Source: Periconia sp. R9002 (Eukaryota; Ascomycota; Dothideomycetes; Pleosporales; Periconiaceae). From it: a DNA stretch of 64,000 nt. Both the position numbers and the translations under genes were made by a program. The DNA lies in contig JAMAHW010000084.1 in NCBI GenBank assembly GCA_023627715.1, forward strand, positions 1 through 64,000, written 5' to 3'. Numbering within the stretch: the stretch's first letter is position 1; each line of letters opens with the position of its first letter. Positions 45,484 to 58,400 of this stretch are shown here, one piece after another. A model generated the notes under the pieces. The model did not search any database, was not told the origin of the DNA, and worked only from the letters and a program-made list of their open reading frames with translations.

Positions 45484-47480
45484 ATGAAAGATCTGGCAAA
45501 CAGTAGTCGCAAATCTCCACCCGCGGAACACAATAACACTTTCGCCGGTGAAAAATCTAACAGCAATAGCACTACTCTGGAAAATGACATTTGTCTAGCT
45601 CCAGAGGGGCAAGATCAAATCGATTATGTACAAGGCATTCGATTCTGGTCCATTACGGTATCGTAAGTTAAAGCATTTCTCGCCACGGTTCGTATTCGGC
45701 TTACGATGATGCAGGCTTTCGCTTTCCCTGTTTTTGACTAATCTCGAGATACCCATTGTCACAACATCTCTCGTCGCAATCACAGATGACTTGGGTGGGT
45801 TCGATCGTGTTGGTTGGGTTATCTCCAGCTATCTCCTTGGATATGTCGGTACAGTGCACCTATCCTCTTATCAAAGGTTCAGAATTACTTACTAACTTTT
45901 CTGCAGGTGTTTTGGTCACTTTTGCAAAACTGAGTTACATATTTGGTCGCAAGTTTGTCTTGTCGTCGTCTATCTCTATCTTTATCATCTTTTCAGCTGC
46001 TTGTGGTGCTTCTCAGACAATCACGCAATTATGAGTTCCATGAGCACTCGAGGACTACCACTGTTCCTGCATGGCATCTGACATGCTCAGAATTGTTTTC
46101 CGCGCTTTCCAAGGTATCGGCGGAGGAGGCTGCTTCGCGATCGCGACAGTCCTTGTTACCGAAATAGTACCCCCGGAGAAGTTTGCAACATACGCAGGCA
46201 ACATAAGTACTGTATACGCAGTTTCATTGCTTGCTGGACCTATTATGGGAGGTGCAATTAGTTTAGACACGACGTGGCGCTGGGTGTTCTTGCTCAAGTA
46301 AGACTTGCAGAGACAAAGAAAGGGAGCCAGAGCTAAATCATCCAGTGCCTGCATTGATCCTCGCAATATTTGCAATACCTCGAGGGTTTCCTTATCAGAA
46401 TCATCCAAACCGAAAGCGGCGCACGTTTTCTTCTATGGTTAGCAAGGACACGCGAGACAGGATTGATATCATTGGTGCGACTCTTCTTTTACTGGCAACC
46501 TTGACACTCGTTGCTGGTTTCGAAGAGGCCGATGCACGGTTTCCATGGAAGTCCGCATATTTAGTCGTTCTCCTTACCATCTCTAGTCTGCTGTGGCTTG
46601 CATTGCTGTTTTGGGAGCGGCATGTTACAGAGCATAGCAGCATAGTTGAGCCGGTTTTGCCATGGCGATTCGCCAAGAACCGTGTGGTCATATTGCTTCT
46701 GCTGTTCGTCAAATTCGCAATATTGAGTTGCACTTTAGAAACTTACCTGTTGCAGGAATTCGGTGTTTCTGGGCGGCCCATGGTTTGTAACCATATTCCA
46801 GCTACCCCAGAAGTTTCAGCTTGTACATGGGGTTTCTCCTCTACAAGCTGGAATAAGGCTTATGCCTTTTACTTTTGCTGCACCAATTGGATCGCTAATA
46901 TCCTCGCATATTGCGAGTAAGCTGAAGGTTCCAATTATTTATTTGATCCTCTGTTCCGCAATACTCCAAACAACCGGGTTTTCACTGCTAGCGACACTGC
47001 CTGAAACTTTACACATCCCTGCCCGAGTATATGGGTACCAGGTAATTGCTGGTTTTGGATGCGGAATGAATATTTCCAATCTGATCTTGATGACGCCGTT
47101 CGTGGTTGATTTTCGTGACAAAGGTACCGCCCATTCTTATAGAGTTAGGCAATGCAGCTAACATGTATACAGCTGTTGCAATGGGTGCAGTGTCTCAATT
47201 GCGGGCTGTGGGTGGCGTCATTATACTGGCCATTTCCGCCTCTGTCAACAACGGGTACATTCGCCCCAGGCTTGCAGAGCTTCTCGGACGACCCATCGAT
47301 AACACACAATCTCTTTTGTCAAGAGAGTACCTGTATCACCTTCCGACTGAGCAGAGCGAAAGCATCCGTCGTATTCTATCACATGGATATAATCTTCAGA
47401 TGTTTGTCTTGGTTGGCTTCGCTGCTGCGCAGATTCCTGCAACACTGCTTATGTGGAAGAGGAAGCCGACTTTAGTTTGA
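45484..47480 (+). pseudogene. MFS drug:H+ antiporter-like transporter with two lesions
   Basis: A DHA1/DHA2-type major facilitator is recognisable throughout: SSYLLGYVGVLVTFAKLSYIFGRK, IVFRAFQGIGGGGCFA, GPIMGGAIS, TWRWVFLL, FLGGPWFVTIFQLP and GAVSQLRAVGGVII. Early introns (45663-45714, 45849-45906) are normal. The intron after position 46030 has ATGAGT where GTGAGT is expected; no other donor keeps the conserved helix. The next intron (46298-46345) rejoins the following exon one base out of frame. Later parts splice acceptably (weak GTTCGT donor near 46700; short intron near 47110-47157). Two independent defects suggest inactivation, or unusual splicing or sequence error. It is the only transporter near the HR-PKS. 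Confidence 0.65.
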
Positions 47481-48433
47481 ACCATTCTTTAGGCTTAAGT
47501 GCTAGTAAATTAGGGGAGAGAGTCGGGATTACTGCCGAGCAGCGCGGTGAGGGTACAAGTGTAGGTCAGAAACGAACTGGGATGAAATTAAATAAATCGC
47601 AACAGATGCGCTATCCAATGGGATTGGATGGAAATGGATAGGTCATCAAAATACCCTTCTTGTGACGGCCATCATTTTCCATTACCTTCCCAAACTTGGT
47701 ACGGGCTGTCGCACTGGCTACATGGAAGTACCTAAAATATTGAAGCATCATGGCCTTCACTGAGGCCGACTTCTCTCTAAAATAATTTGAGATTATTCTA
47801 GAGCGTAGTCAATAAGTTGAACTTCCATCCTTCAAGTCAAGAGTTTAGTCACAAAATCTAGGCACGTAAAGCTATTCCCTAACTATACGGAACCAATGCA
47901 GCAGCGACTCAACCTTTTTCTTAGATTTAAATTATCTCTTTAATTTCCTTTGACTGTTTTTATCCGTTATTTAAAGTAATTACGAACTTCCGTTTAGTGC
48001 TTTTTTGCTAGCGGTTTTAATGCATATTTTTCCTTTCTTTCAATTTGTGAAGGAAAGTATAACTACGTGTTATATTTGTGTAATATAACAGGTATTACAC
48101 TTCTTAATAAATATCTACAAGATAGATTTAAAGTTTAAGACTAAATGCAAGGACTAAAATGCTGTTAAAGGTAGCCCTGTTACGTAATTACCTCTCTCTT
48201 ACTATATATATTTATTTACTACCTTAGGCAGCAGCCTGGAAAGCTGAGGGTAACAAGGGAGAAGTTTGTATTATCTGAATATCTAGAGGAATGAGAAGTG
48301 TGGGTGATGTTGAGAAGCTTTAGTTAAGTCTATTAGAGATATATTCTATTGCATCGCCTCGCGATTCATTTTGCCGCAATCTTGGCCCAGAAGAACTTGT
48401 GTTAAATGTCTATGTATTGCTTTTGTAGTTCTT
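47481..48433. other. intergenic spacer, partly AT-rich
   Basis: No gene seen. 47900-48240 is AT-rich but keeps CA/TG dinucleotides, so it is not RIP-like as the first 1.9 kb is. Confidence 0.45.
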
Positions 48434-48958
48434 CTAGTTTATGATGGGAGATCGAGGTTCGATGAGCTCGATCAGGTTACCCTCCGGATCTGCCACATAC
48501 GCAAATCTACCTCCCGAACCACTGATGTCGGGGGCTGGGGTGGAAACAGCGTGTGCCCCTGTGTCGGGTCTTATCAGATAATCGAAGGTAGCGCTTAGGT
48601 TGGTGACGGTCAATGCCCAGTGGAAATAGCCCTGATATCTGCTTCCATCCGTCGGATTTGTGATGTTCTCGATGCGAGTAGACTCGAGATTATTGATTAA
48701 TTCGATCGAAACACCGTTGTCGTTTTGAAGCTGAACAACATGAATTGTATTGGGTTCTTCCAACGTGTAGTTATGCAGGATGCGAGAGAATCCCATGACG
48801 TCTTTGTAAAAGTGTGACTCGAGGGATATGTTGGCTACCGAGAGGCCAATGTGATTGAAGCCGAGTAGGTTACTGCAAATTGTTGTTTGAGATGCAGATA
48901 CTGTAAACCAAATCGGGGCATAAAGTGGCCAGAGCCCAGTTACGTGACTACGCCTCAT
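48434..48958 (-). CDS. secreted VOC (glyoxalase/dioxygenase-fold) protein
   Basis: Intronless, about 174 aa, with the start at ATG 48958; the frame upstream only offers TTG. The N-terminus MRRSHVTGLWPLYAPIWFTV resembles a signal peptide. One complete VOC unit follows: FNHIGLSVANI (metal His), VSIELIN (Glu), YFHWALTVTNL (His) and DPEGNLIELIEP (Glu). These are the four positions that bind a divalent metal in glyoxalase I-like proteins. VOC enzymes isomerise, cleave or sequester small molecules. It lies beside the MFS relic and on the same strand as the HR-PKS, but 3.4 kb from it, so a pathway role is only possible. Secretion is unusual for the family. Confidence 0.8.
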   Translation of the reverse strand: MRRSHVTGLWPLYAPIWFTVSASQTTICSNLLGFNHIGLSVANISLESHFYKDVMGFSRILHNYTLEEPNTIHVVQLQNDNGVSIELINNLESTRIENITNPTDGSRYQGYFHWALTVTNLSATFDYLIRPDTGAHAVSTPAPDISGSGGRFAYVADPEGNLIELIEPRSPIIN

Positions 48959-50569
48959 GGCGATGGAAGAGTGATTGAATATGCTGTAGTTACACAACTA
49001 TAGTATACAGATCAAATTATTTGGTATTGCAAAGAATAACGACATGTAGTAGCATGGACGAGTTTGAGATTTTATATTAGTTTGACAAGCCATAAAGTGA
49101 AGTTGCGAGATGCACTAACCAAAGTTGGACAGTATTAAGCATTTACATATAATCGGACTTAAGAATCGGCGACTTGCTGATGTGATCGTGGGCTGAGAAC
49201 AATACTGCTATGTGGGCCCTTCCCTTCGCTCTCCTGGCCAATGTCGAGCTCACAATCCCGCCGAGGCCGTCATATTTTGTCCGCGATGCCGACGGGAACC
49301 CCTTTTTGTTTTCCATTTTTATGTGTTCAATATATAATCCTCCTTTTTGTATGGGTAGAGATAGCCTTAGTACTATGGTGCTATAAACTATCTAAAACTT
49401 ATGCCGACGGGAAGAAGCAGTCGAATCTTCAGCTTCTGTAATACTTGTCCATACTGTCTCGAGTTCCTCTTTCCTTCTTCACTTTAACTATCTAAGTTCT
49501 AGAAAAGACGCCATCACGATCTCTGATGATGACGCTTCTTCTGCTTACTCCTAAGATGATTTCGACTACACGGCCGATTCAGACGGCTCTGATAGCTCCT
49601 TGCCGCAGGTTAAGAAGCTTTCTTTCCATTTCGGCCGGCCGTGTTCACATTGGCTAGTAAAGCGGTCCGGGTATTGTTATCAACGACTAGAACTGACGAA
49701 TACAGATATTGCAGTCGCGTGGTTCCATGTCCGACTCCACCTGAGAAGATGCTGACGGCGCTCGCTCCGTGCTCGTATCAGCGCCAATCCTTTGACACCT
49801 GACACACCGGGAGTATTAACTGGTCATGCAGGATCGGCGAGCCTGCCCTGCACTTGCCATTAATCGCAGGTACCGCTAACACAGAGCTCGCTCTCGCGGC
49901 CGGCCAAGTACACACACCGGTGGTGAAGGCGTTATCGAGTGGCTGCATGCATGGGTGTCGTACGGCACAGAAGACAGGAAATTGAATAAATGCCGCATGA
50001 GTGCACCGTCGCGCAGCCATCTCAGCTGTGTCTTGCCTATCTGTTACACCATCGGCATCGCTAAGAAGAAGCTATACTAGTCTACCCGAGGGCTTCTTCT
50101 GGCTACACCACAACTCTTGGCCCAGACCATCTGATACCCCAGGCATGTCTAGATTATCAGCTTTGCTTGAGCGGTTGTTGCACAGATATGCAACTAACAG
50201 TTCAAGACATGAAAGGCATTGCTTGTGATCTGCAGCCAATTAGGAGTTGTCATGAGACGTCAAATGCATACTCTTTGAGTGTCAAAGACATTCTACGGGA
50301 ACAGCTCGTTTGTATGTTCGAAGACCGCAGCTCATGGATGTGTTACACAGGATTAGCGTAAAGACAAGGGTCAGCAAATGACATATAGCGAGACCTTAAC
50401 TCATCTTCTCAGGGAATAAAAGCTCCAATAAAAAATTTGAATGGGTTCTAAAGGTAAATAAAATTCCGGGGTTGCAATTCTGTATTCGAATGCAAGGCTG
50501 AATTCACTTCAGGATGGCTTTCGTTCAAGGGGGCGTAACCGCTAGAAAGTATTGTTGCCTGAAACGCTC
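48959..50569. other. intergenic, no supported gene
   Basis: Only short frames without motifs. 49740-49990 is more GC-rich than its surroundings. I see no conserved domain or RNA gene. Confidence 0.4.
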
Positions 50570-51110
50570 TGCGGCGTAGCTATACGTCTGTAGACCTCTG
50601 GGTCAGGTCGAGACGAGAAGGGGGGTGATGATGCTGATAGAGGAAGTGTTCAACACCGAACTATCCAAATATTATAAAATTCAATTCGATCATCACAGAG
50701 TATTGCTACCCTGGGTATCGACACAGGCAGGGGAAAAACACTTGGTAACATACCCAGCCGGCACGGGCACACAGGCAACTGTTTTCGCACGTGATAATGC
50801 AAATACCATGAGCCACGGTCAGCGGCGTAGTCTACCCAGCGGTAAGATGGTTGGATGTAAGGCACAGCAACTACCATTTCCCTGCCACACATTTCTGAGG
50901 CGTAATTATACGTCTGTAGACTTACACCAGTCAAGTACTAACAGGAAAGCACCTTCGATACGCCTGTAGACCTTTGAATCAGGTAGTAACACGAAAGGGG
51001 GCGATGATGCTGATAGAAGTGTTCACCCCCCAACTTTTCAACTACCTTCAACGACGGCTAACAATGTAGTCTGTCCAGCGGTAAAATGGTTGGATATAGG
51101 GCATAGAAAT
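50570..51110. repeat. local cluster of imperfect direct repeats
   Basis: The unit with CGTCTGTAGACC...GATGATGCTGATAGA...AGTGTTCA starts at about 50584 and again at 50958. A shorter copy of its head (TATACGTCTGTAGAC) lies near 50899. A second unit, CCAGCGGTAAGATGGTTGGAT, occurs at about 50836 and, with changes, at 51073. The pattern looks like repeated duplication of a few hundred bases. Confidence 0.7.
50677..50732 (+). repeat. dispersed repeat, copy B
   Basis: Inverted relative to 35506-35561. The core TCACAGAGTATTG(C/T)TACC continues through CTGGGTATCGACACAGGCAG with two differences in 43 bases. It is embedded in the direct-repeat cluster. Confidence 0.75.
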
Positions 51111-51392
51111 GACCAAAGACACTCACCATGCGCTGCTTCGCCTTCCCCCAAGGCAGCACTCTGAAGGGCAGAAGTATATATAATTGATCTAGCTTCTGCG
51201 TCCCTTGATTAGAGCACCGCTCCTCTGAAAAACATACACTCTATCTTCACTTCTCGTCCGCAATTCCACAATACACACGTCTCGGGCTGTGTTATACCCG
51301 TATATCGCTGAACTTCGGCTGTATTATTCTTACTTGACCAAACTTCCAAGGGGTCAAGGAAACCACTTTCCAAACGCTCAAGGTCCTATCGT

Positions 51393-51460
51393 GTAAGTAT
51401 CCTTCTATTTAATCTGAATATCTTGGGGTCAAATTTTATGCTTACATGTCACCTCTATAG
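51393..51460 (+). other. probable 5'UTR intron of small Cys-rich gene
   Basis: A strong GTAAGT donor and CTATAG acceptor lie 21 bases before the ATG at 51482, with CTTAC as a possible branch site. This supports a real transcript. Confidence 0.6.
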
Positions 51461-51481
51461 CAAGGATAATTCACCTCTACA

Positions 51482-51694
51482 ATGAACGATCCAAACTGCC
51501 CAACTTGCGGTGGAAGCGGCGCCTACAAAGAACTTATACAGTCACGGGGTACGGTTGATTACTGTAACGACGCCGATTGCTACATCTGTTTTGGCACTGG
51601 GACATGCGATAGCTGGTTTATAATAGAAGTGGAAAAGGACTGTGACTGCCAGGCCCCTGTGTCTGACTCGGACTCTAACTCTAAATCTGATTGA
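51482..51694 (+). CDS. small DnaJ-zinc-finger-like CxxCxGxG protein
   Basis: 70 aa. It has two CxxCxGxG motifs, CPTCGGSG at residues 6-13 and CYICFGTG further on, plus CNDADC and CDCQ. That is the pattern of the DnaJ/Hsp40 zinc-binding region, but with no J-domain. The tail is Ser/Asp-rich (SDSDSNSKSD). A TATA-like GTATATATAA at about 51174 and a 5'UTR intron support expression. It may bind one zinc and act as a small chaperone-like or redox protein; the role is unknown. Confidence 0.6.
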   Translation: MNDPNCPTCGGSGAYKELIQSRGTVDYCNDADCYICFGTGTCDSWFIIEVEKDCDCQAPVSDSDSNSKSD

Positions 51695-52402
51695 TTTTTT
51701 TTACACAGGATTTCTCAAGCTTAAGGGAGGTCACTGTGGCGTTTCAAGGGGTGTTTTCATTACTCTTTTGCTTTTTGTACTTAAGTGGGCACCCTGAGGA
51801 GGGTAAACAGCGGCATGCTGTACGGGCAGTATTATAGATAGATCACACAGGAATCCAACTCCAGTCACTCATTATCTTCTGCTCCTATTCCTACTCCTCT
51901 TAATACCTAACCGTTACCATTCAATGAGCCGATATGAACCACCTATACCACTGCACTACGTACGACTACGATATTTGGTAATAGCTATTGTGTCCACATA
52001 TCGACTGCATCGAGGTACAGTCACGTGATTTCCACCTCCTCGCACCCACCAAACACACATGGCCAATCTTGCTGCGTCACAACCGTATTCTACGGCTTAG
52101 AATATTCATCATTTTTCATTTTCCGTTTCTTCACACTTATAAGACATGCAAAATGATGGAATCGGTAACTATATAATTAGCTGAAGTGAATTGTACACTA
52201 AAAAATGAAGATTGAAATGCGATATCCACGCAAAGAGGAACTACTGAATCATAATTGAGAAACGGAGTGAAAAAAAAGGCTTTAGCAGACCCCAACCGAT
52301 AAAAACCTGGAATGAAAAGTAACAGGTAGAGTTTGAACCCGAAGCACATAAAACCTGTGAATACGGCGTCCAATATTATTATGAATTAAGAACTGGGAAA
52401 TT
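51695..52402. other. convergent intergenic spacer before PKS 3' end
   Basis: No gene recognised. It lies between the 3' end of the small Cys-rich gene and the 3' end of the PKS. Confidence 0.45.
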
Positions 52403-55400
52403 CTACGACGTTGAAGTAGACGAAGCAGCGGGAACATCAACCTTCGAAGCCACAAGCGCCCCTAGTGCAGCGATATCCCTGGGAGCCATAAGCTCGAAAA
52501 CTGCCAGAGAGACACGGAAACTTTGCCAAATAAGCGTGCGCAACTCAATTGCGATCAGCGAATCAACGCCGTAATCTTCAAGACCCCTCTTCACGTCAAT
52601 ATCGTCGGGCGAAAGACATAGCGCGATAGCGAGTTTTTGTTTCAGCACCTGTGCCACAGCGGCGCTGCGACCTTCAAGGTCCGTTGCGCTGCGAAAGTCT
52701 TGAAGTGGGTTGTGCTCGTCGCTGTTTGCATCGTTGGCCCTGTTTGCATTTGCATTTTTGGGGGATGAAATGGAGCGGAGCGAGTCAAAAGGTGTGAACA
52801 TGGGAGAGCACAGGTGTACAGGAGGCTCTTCGCCGCGCACGAGGCTATCGATCGGCGTCGTTAGACCGAGGAAGACCTGGCTTTGTTCTGGAGATGGGCG
52901 TGCTAAAGTTGGGTCACAGTAGTGCTCGAGCACAGAGTGAAGGTCTTCGGCTTGCAAAGGAACCATATCTCGAATGCGTTCGCGCGTGCGGCGGAGTTCT
53001 TCTTTTTCAGCTATGATACCGATGTTTTGCATCCAACCTAGATCAATGGAGACGCTCGTGCGGTGGTTGGTTTGTGTAGCGCGCATGCGTGCCAGAGCGT
53101 CGAGAAAGGAATTCCCCGCTGCGTAGTTACTCTGCGAGAGGGAGCCGTAGATGCCTGAGAGGGAGGATATTAGGACAAAGAAATCTAAGTTTTGTGGTAG
53201 CAGATGATGCAGGTTCCAGCTTGAATAGACCTTGGACCGAATTGATAGCTCCCATTGTGCCTGTGTCATATTGTCAAAGATTGCGTCCTAGATTCTGTGG
53301 TTAGAAGAGCCGCTAATGCACGTAATTGTGATCATACCTGAAGCACCATTGCCAGATTGATGCAGCCCCGGATAGGAGGGAGATTACTACAATCTTTGAG
53401 CATGGTAGCGAGCTGATCCGCCGACGCGACGTCACATTGGGGCGTGATCATATTCACACCTCTGGCTTTCAGTTCTGCGGTCACATCCTTCGCAGCTTGA
53501 GAAGATGATCCTGACCGAGAAGGTACGATTAGGTTCTTAGCTCCCCTGTCGCACATCCAGACGAGAACGCTTCTCCCTACTCCACCAAGACCGCCGGCAA
53601 CAACGTAGGATGCATCAACGCTGAATTTCCAGTTGCTCTTGCGTGTAATGTGCTTCTGTGCCAGGTCAGTCAGCGACTATACGACAGTGAGATTTCTCGA
53701 TGTTGTTCGTTCCTAAACCGCTTACCTGAACATCTTCATTTGGATTTAACTCGAGAATGATGCGCCCAGTATTTTCACCACTCTGCATGTACCGAAACGC
53801 CTTCTGCACGTCTGATGCTGGGTAGATATGCAAAGGTTTTGGACCCCCACCAAAGTTCCTATCGGCGACCAGGTCTAAAACCTTCTGAGCAAGCTGTCGT
53901 GTAAGCGTGCTGTCTGTGTAGCCTATATGCTCTAGGTCGACCGCAGAGTAGGTGACATTTTTAGCAAATAAAGACATTGGCAACGAGGTGTTGGCCATGA
54001 TATCCGTCTTGCTAATATCAATGAACCGGCCATAGGGAGCTATACATTCCCAAGATGCAATCAGACCTTGCCCGGACAATGAATTGAGTACCACATCTAC
54101 TCCATATCCGTCGGTCACCCTCATGAGCGCTTTTGCGAAGGATGTGTCTCGGCTGTAGAAGACATGTGATTCGGGTATGTTGAGTCCTTCTGGATCCATT
54201 ACTAGTCGCCTTTTAGCATCGGATCCGATTGTAACGAATACTTCCGCTCCGATGTATTTGGCGACCTTGACAGCTAGCTGCCCTGTACTTCCAGCTGCAG
54301 CGTGAATAAGAATCTTATCTCCCCGTTGCAAGCGAGCGATTTGGACCAAGGCACGCCATACTGTTGTTCCAGGATTCATGCTGGCGACGGCATCATTGAA
54401 GGACATTGAGTCGAGAATCTTCAATACCTTGTCGGCTGGTGCACGAGGATGACTTCTCATACAACCCGCAGACATCATCATGACACGATCACCAGAACGG
54501 AATTTCGAAGTGCACGCTGAATCCACGCGCGAAACGACACCAGCGCATTCGAAGCCCATGGGTTGGTCGCCCAGCCTTCCGAGAGCGATGAAAATATCCC
54601 GAAAACTAAGTGGCACGGCTGCAGCTTCAATCTCCACTTCTTCTGGACCCAGTTCGGGCTGGAAGTCTTCTACCCACTGTAGTGTGTCTAGGCGCCCAGA
54701 CGTGCCGAGTTCGAGCTTCAGAGGCGGCCCTGATCCCCAAGGTTCAGTGATTAACGTGGGCTTTTTGCGGGAGTTGCATTCCTCGTCAAGCTCGATCTCT
54801 TCCTTAATGCGGCCGATATTCAGAAGATCATCACGTGCTACAAACTCCACCTCGGTGGTTTTATCATGGCTGAGGAAACATGATTCGAGCAGCTGTGACA
54901 GCAAGGGCCCCTCGCTGCCAGGTATGAACGACTCCAGGGAAAGAGTGATAATATGCTTGCTACTATGCTCGTTTCGAATAGCGCGGAAGAATCCGGTAGC
55001 AACCGAAAGAGCTGGCTGGTCGTTTTCATTGTGTTTGTTGATGGAACTTATCCACATGATGTTTTCCGATTTCTGAATGCATTTTCTGATCATCTGGAAA
55101 TTAGCTTCATCGAGACCAGCGAGCATGGGAGTCTCCAGTTCCAGTAGAAAGACGACTACAGTTGAAGGATCCAGCCCAGTCTCTAGATCTGCTAGCTGTA
55201 GCGGATGCATCATGCGCGCTGTAGGTCGTTGACGCATAATCTCTAGAGATAGCTCTTCTTGCTTTCCACAGCCAGGTGTGACAACCATTATGATCTCTTG
55301 TTCCTTGTGGCCATTGGTTATCTCCAGTCCAGGAGGAGGACCAATTGAAGTTGAGATCATGACACTAGACACGTGACTCTTTTCGTCTTCATAATCTCTC

Positions 55401-58400
55401 ATCGCGATATCTATGCCCGAGAAACCGTTCGTGCGGAGTACCTCGTCCCATCGGTCTTCTGTGATAAGCGGGGAATAGCGGCGATATTCTTCTTGCGCTA
55501 GCCACCACCCATCAATGGGTCCAAATCCAACGTTGACACACGCAGAGTTCAGTACAGTGACTTCCAGAAATACCAGATATCCATGAGGCTTGAGCAACTT
55601 TCGAAGATTGGTCAGAGTGGCGCTAAGGTCGGTTGTGGCATGAAGAACGCTTCCCGCGACAATTATATCGTATGTACCTCTTCCAAAATCTTGTTCTAAG
55701 GCATCTTTTTCCAGGTCTAGCTTTCGGAACGTCATCCGGTCATTGAACTCCTCAAATGTCCTCTTGGCCTCATCAAAGAATGCAGGAGATATGTCTGTAT
55801 AAGTGTATCCTTTGAATCTTTTCTGGCCGTTTGCCTTTTCAATGTCCTGTATGATATCGAGGATACTGCGCGTCATACCACCCGTGCCCGCGCCAACTTC
55901 TAAAATCCGAAGCCCTGGGTTTTCATGCGTGGCCAGATCCAAAAACGACCGAAGACGTGAGTCATGTGTAAACTTTTGTATAAGAAGGCTGTAAAAGTCC
56001 TTGGCCGCATTATCTTTGAAAAGGATTTCTAGAGGGTCAGTCTCGCCTCGTAAGATTGAAGGCAGTGCTCTTGACACAGCTGGAAACAGACGCCAATCAG
56101 GTTGTTCACTTTCGCATTCTTGGAATAGTTTTTCCAGTGCTTCATCGTCAAGTTCGTTGATACTGGAGGAGCGTCTGCAAAATTGGTGCTCCAATCCGGC
56201 TACGAATCGTTTTAGGGTTATGGACAAACGGTTGCGATCGTCGTCCGTGAGCTGCCTCAAGGCCTTGTGGACCGCCATTCCAACAGCGGATTCTATCTTG
56301 GGGTGAAAGGCTTTCCTCGCAGGATCTTCGTTGGTGACAAGATTTTCCGAGCATATCTGTTTCAGTTGCTGGTTGTTCAAAAAGCTGAGCTTCGGCTTCC
56401 AATCAATGCTATGCAATAATCTTCGATGCTCTTCACCCTCGTCTATCGAATCGCGCTGCGAGACCTCGGCCATGACGAGGCCCTCCATCATACACAAAAC
56501 ACGACCTTCTACGTCGATAACGTTGAAATCTGTACCTTCCTTGGCGCGAGCATGTGTAGTGCTGCGATTTGATGAAATCAAATGCACAAAATCAGTATCC
56601 TTGTCCCATATCTTAGGAGAGATCCATACACGCTTGATCTGCCGTGGTACAGATGTTGCTACCTCCTTGGAATTTCCGCACACTATCCTCGCCATGAGAA
56701 GGTGAACCAGAGCATCGAGGACTGCGGGATGAACGGGACTTTCAGCCACGCCGAGTTGTTCTGGAGCTGATCGCATATCAATGCGAGCGATGGATGTGTC
56801 TCGACCATCAGAGTGAATGTCGTCCAGCAACTGAAACGAAGAGCCGTATTTCAAGCCTTTTTCCTCACAGAAAGTGTAAAATGTTTTCTGATCAACGTGC
56901 TGATCGCATTGTGCCGCCGCTTTGTAGAATTCTCTGCGAACTCGGTCATGCTCACGAGATGTCTCGTCATTCCATGACAACTGAACAGGATTAGCATCGC
57001 GCTTCTGTAGATGCAGTTCAGCTTTGAAACACGTTTTCCAGTTTCCTTCGAGATAGGAGAATATTAATGCATCGAAGCGAACGGAGTTCTTCTCCATCTC
57101 ATTTTGTAAAGGCCTCAGCTCTACTACCGTCTCTGCCGCGTCCTGTAAATTCCCTCGTACAATAATGGGTGCCAAAAATTGGACATTCTTGATAAGGAAG
57201 CCGGAAATGGTCAATGACTGTGAGTGCGCTACTTGGCTCGCGGCTTCGATTGCCATAACAACCATACCGGTACCAGGGCAGACAGCTACGCCATCCACAA
57301 CATGGTCAGCAAGCCACGGCATTGATTCTGTGCACAACCAATTTCTCCATCGCGGCTGCAAAGGGTTCCAGTCCAGGGCAGGTCTTCCAAGGAGATGGCC
57401 AGGAGCGTGAGATCTCAAGCGATAATCTTTGCTAATGCGAGACTCGACCCAATATCGTTTGGAATGATCGAATGGATAGGGTGGGCAGTTGGTCAACGGA
57501 GCCGGCGGAATAACGTCATCATTTTGTCCATTCACAGAAGTCACCGCGACATCACTGCCCAGTGAAAATAGAGTGCCTACAAGCTCCAGAGTCGTGGCTA
57601 ATGATGACTTGGATCGGTTCAGTAATGAATGGTAGCTCAGCTTAGGGACACTGTCTTTCACAGGCCGTCGTAATGCTGCATGTGGCCCAACTTCAACAAT
57701 GTCCGTGACAGTAAAAGGTGACCGCGAGCATAAGGAACCCTTGTTTAAATTTTGCAATGCTTTTACAAATTGAACAGGCGAAAGAAGATTATCTAGCCAG
57801 TATTGCGGCCGACGTAAGATTTCCGGTTCTATCACGTAACCAGAGACGGAACTGACCATGGTGCATGTATGGTGTTTCGAAATGTCACTGCGAGGCTCCA
57901 AGGTGCCCATCAAACGTACATATTCAGAGGCCACACACTGCATTGCGGGAGAATGATATGCCACCCCGGTCCGAACTATCTGAGCGAATATTCCCTGGTT
58001 GCTGAGCCGAGTGCGCAATTCGTCAAGCAGATGGGATGAGCCGGACAATGTCACATTCGATGGACTGTTGACGCATGCTACATGGATTGTTGTGCCTTGG
58101 AGATGGCATAATACATCTTCTTGCGACAGACCGACTGACAACATGGCACCCGGATTTGAGCGGGAACTAGTGCGAACGGCTTCGGCCACTTGGCCACGGT
58201 AATAAGCGACTCTGCAAGCAGAATCGAAACTGAGGGCGCCGCTAGCATATGCAGCTGCTATTTCGCCACTAGAGTGACCAACTACAGCTGTTGGGATGAT
58301 GTTGAAGGATTGAAGAAGATCTACTAGGGCAAGCTGCAAGATCGTACACAATGGCTGGCTCACTGAGGGATTGTTGATACTGTCGCTGTCCTGGAAGGCG

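Noticed and set aside
46700..46770. A third frameshift in the MFS gene
   Set aside because: A GTTCGT donor in the right phase joins LLL to NSVFLGGPW, so this site can be an ordinary weak-donor intron.
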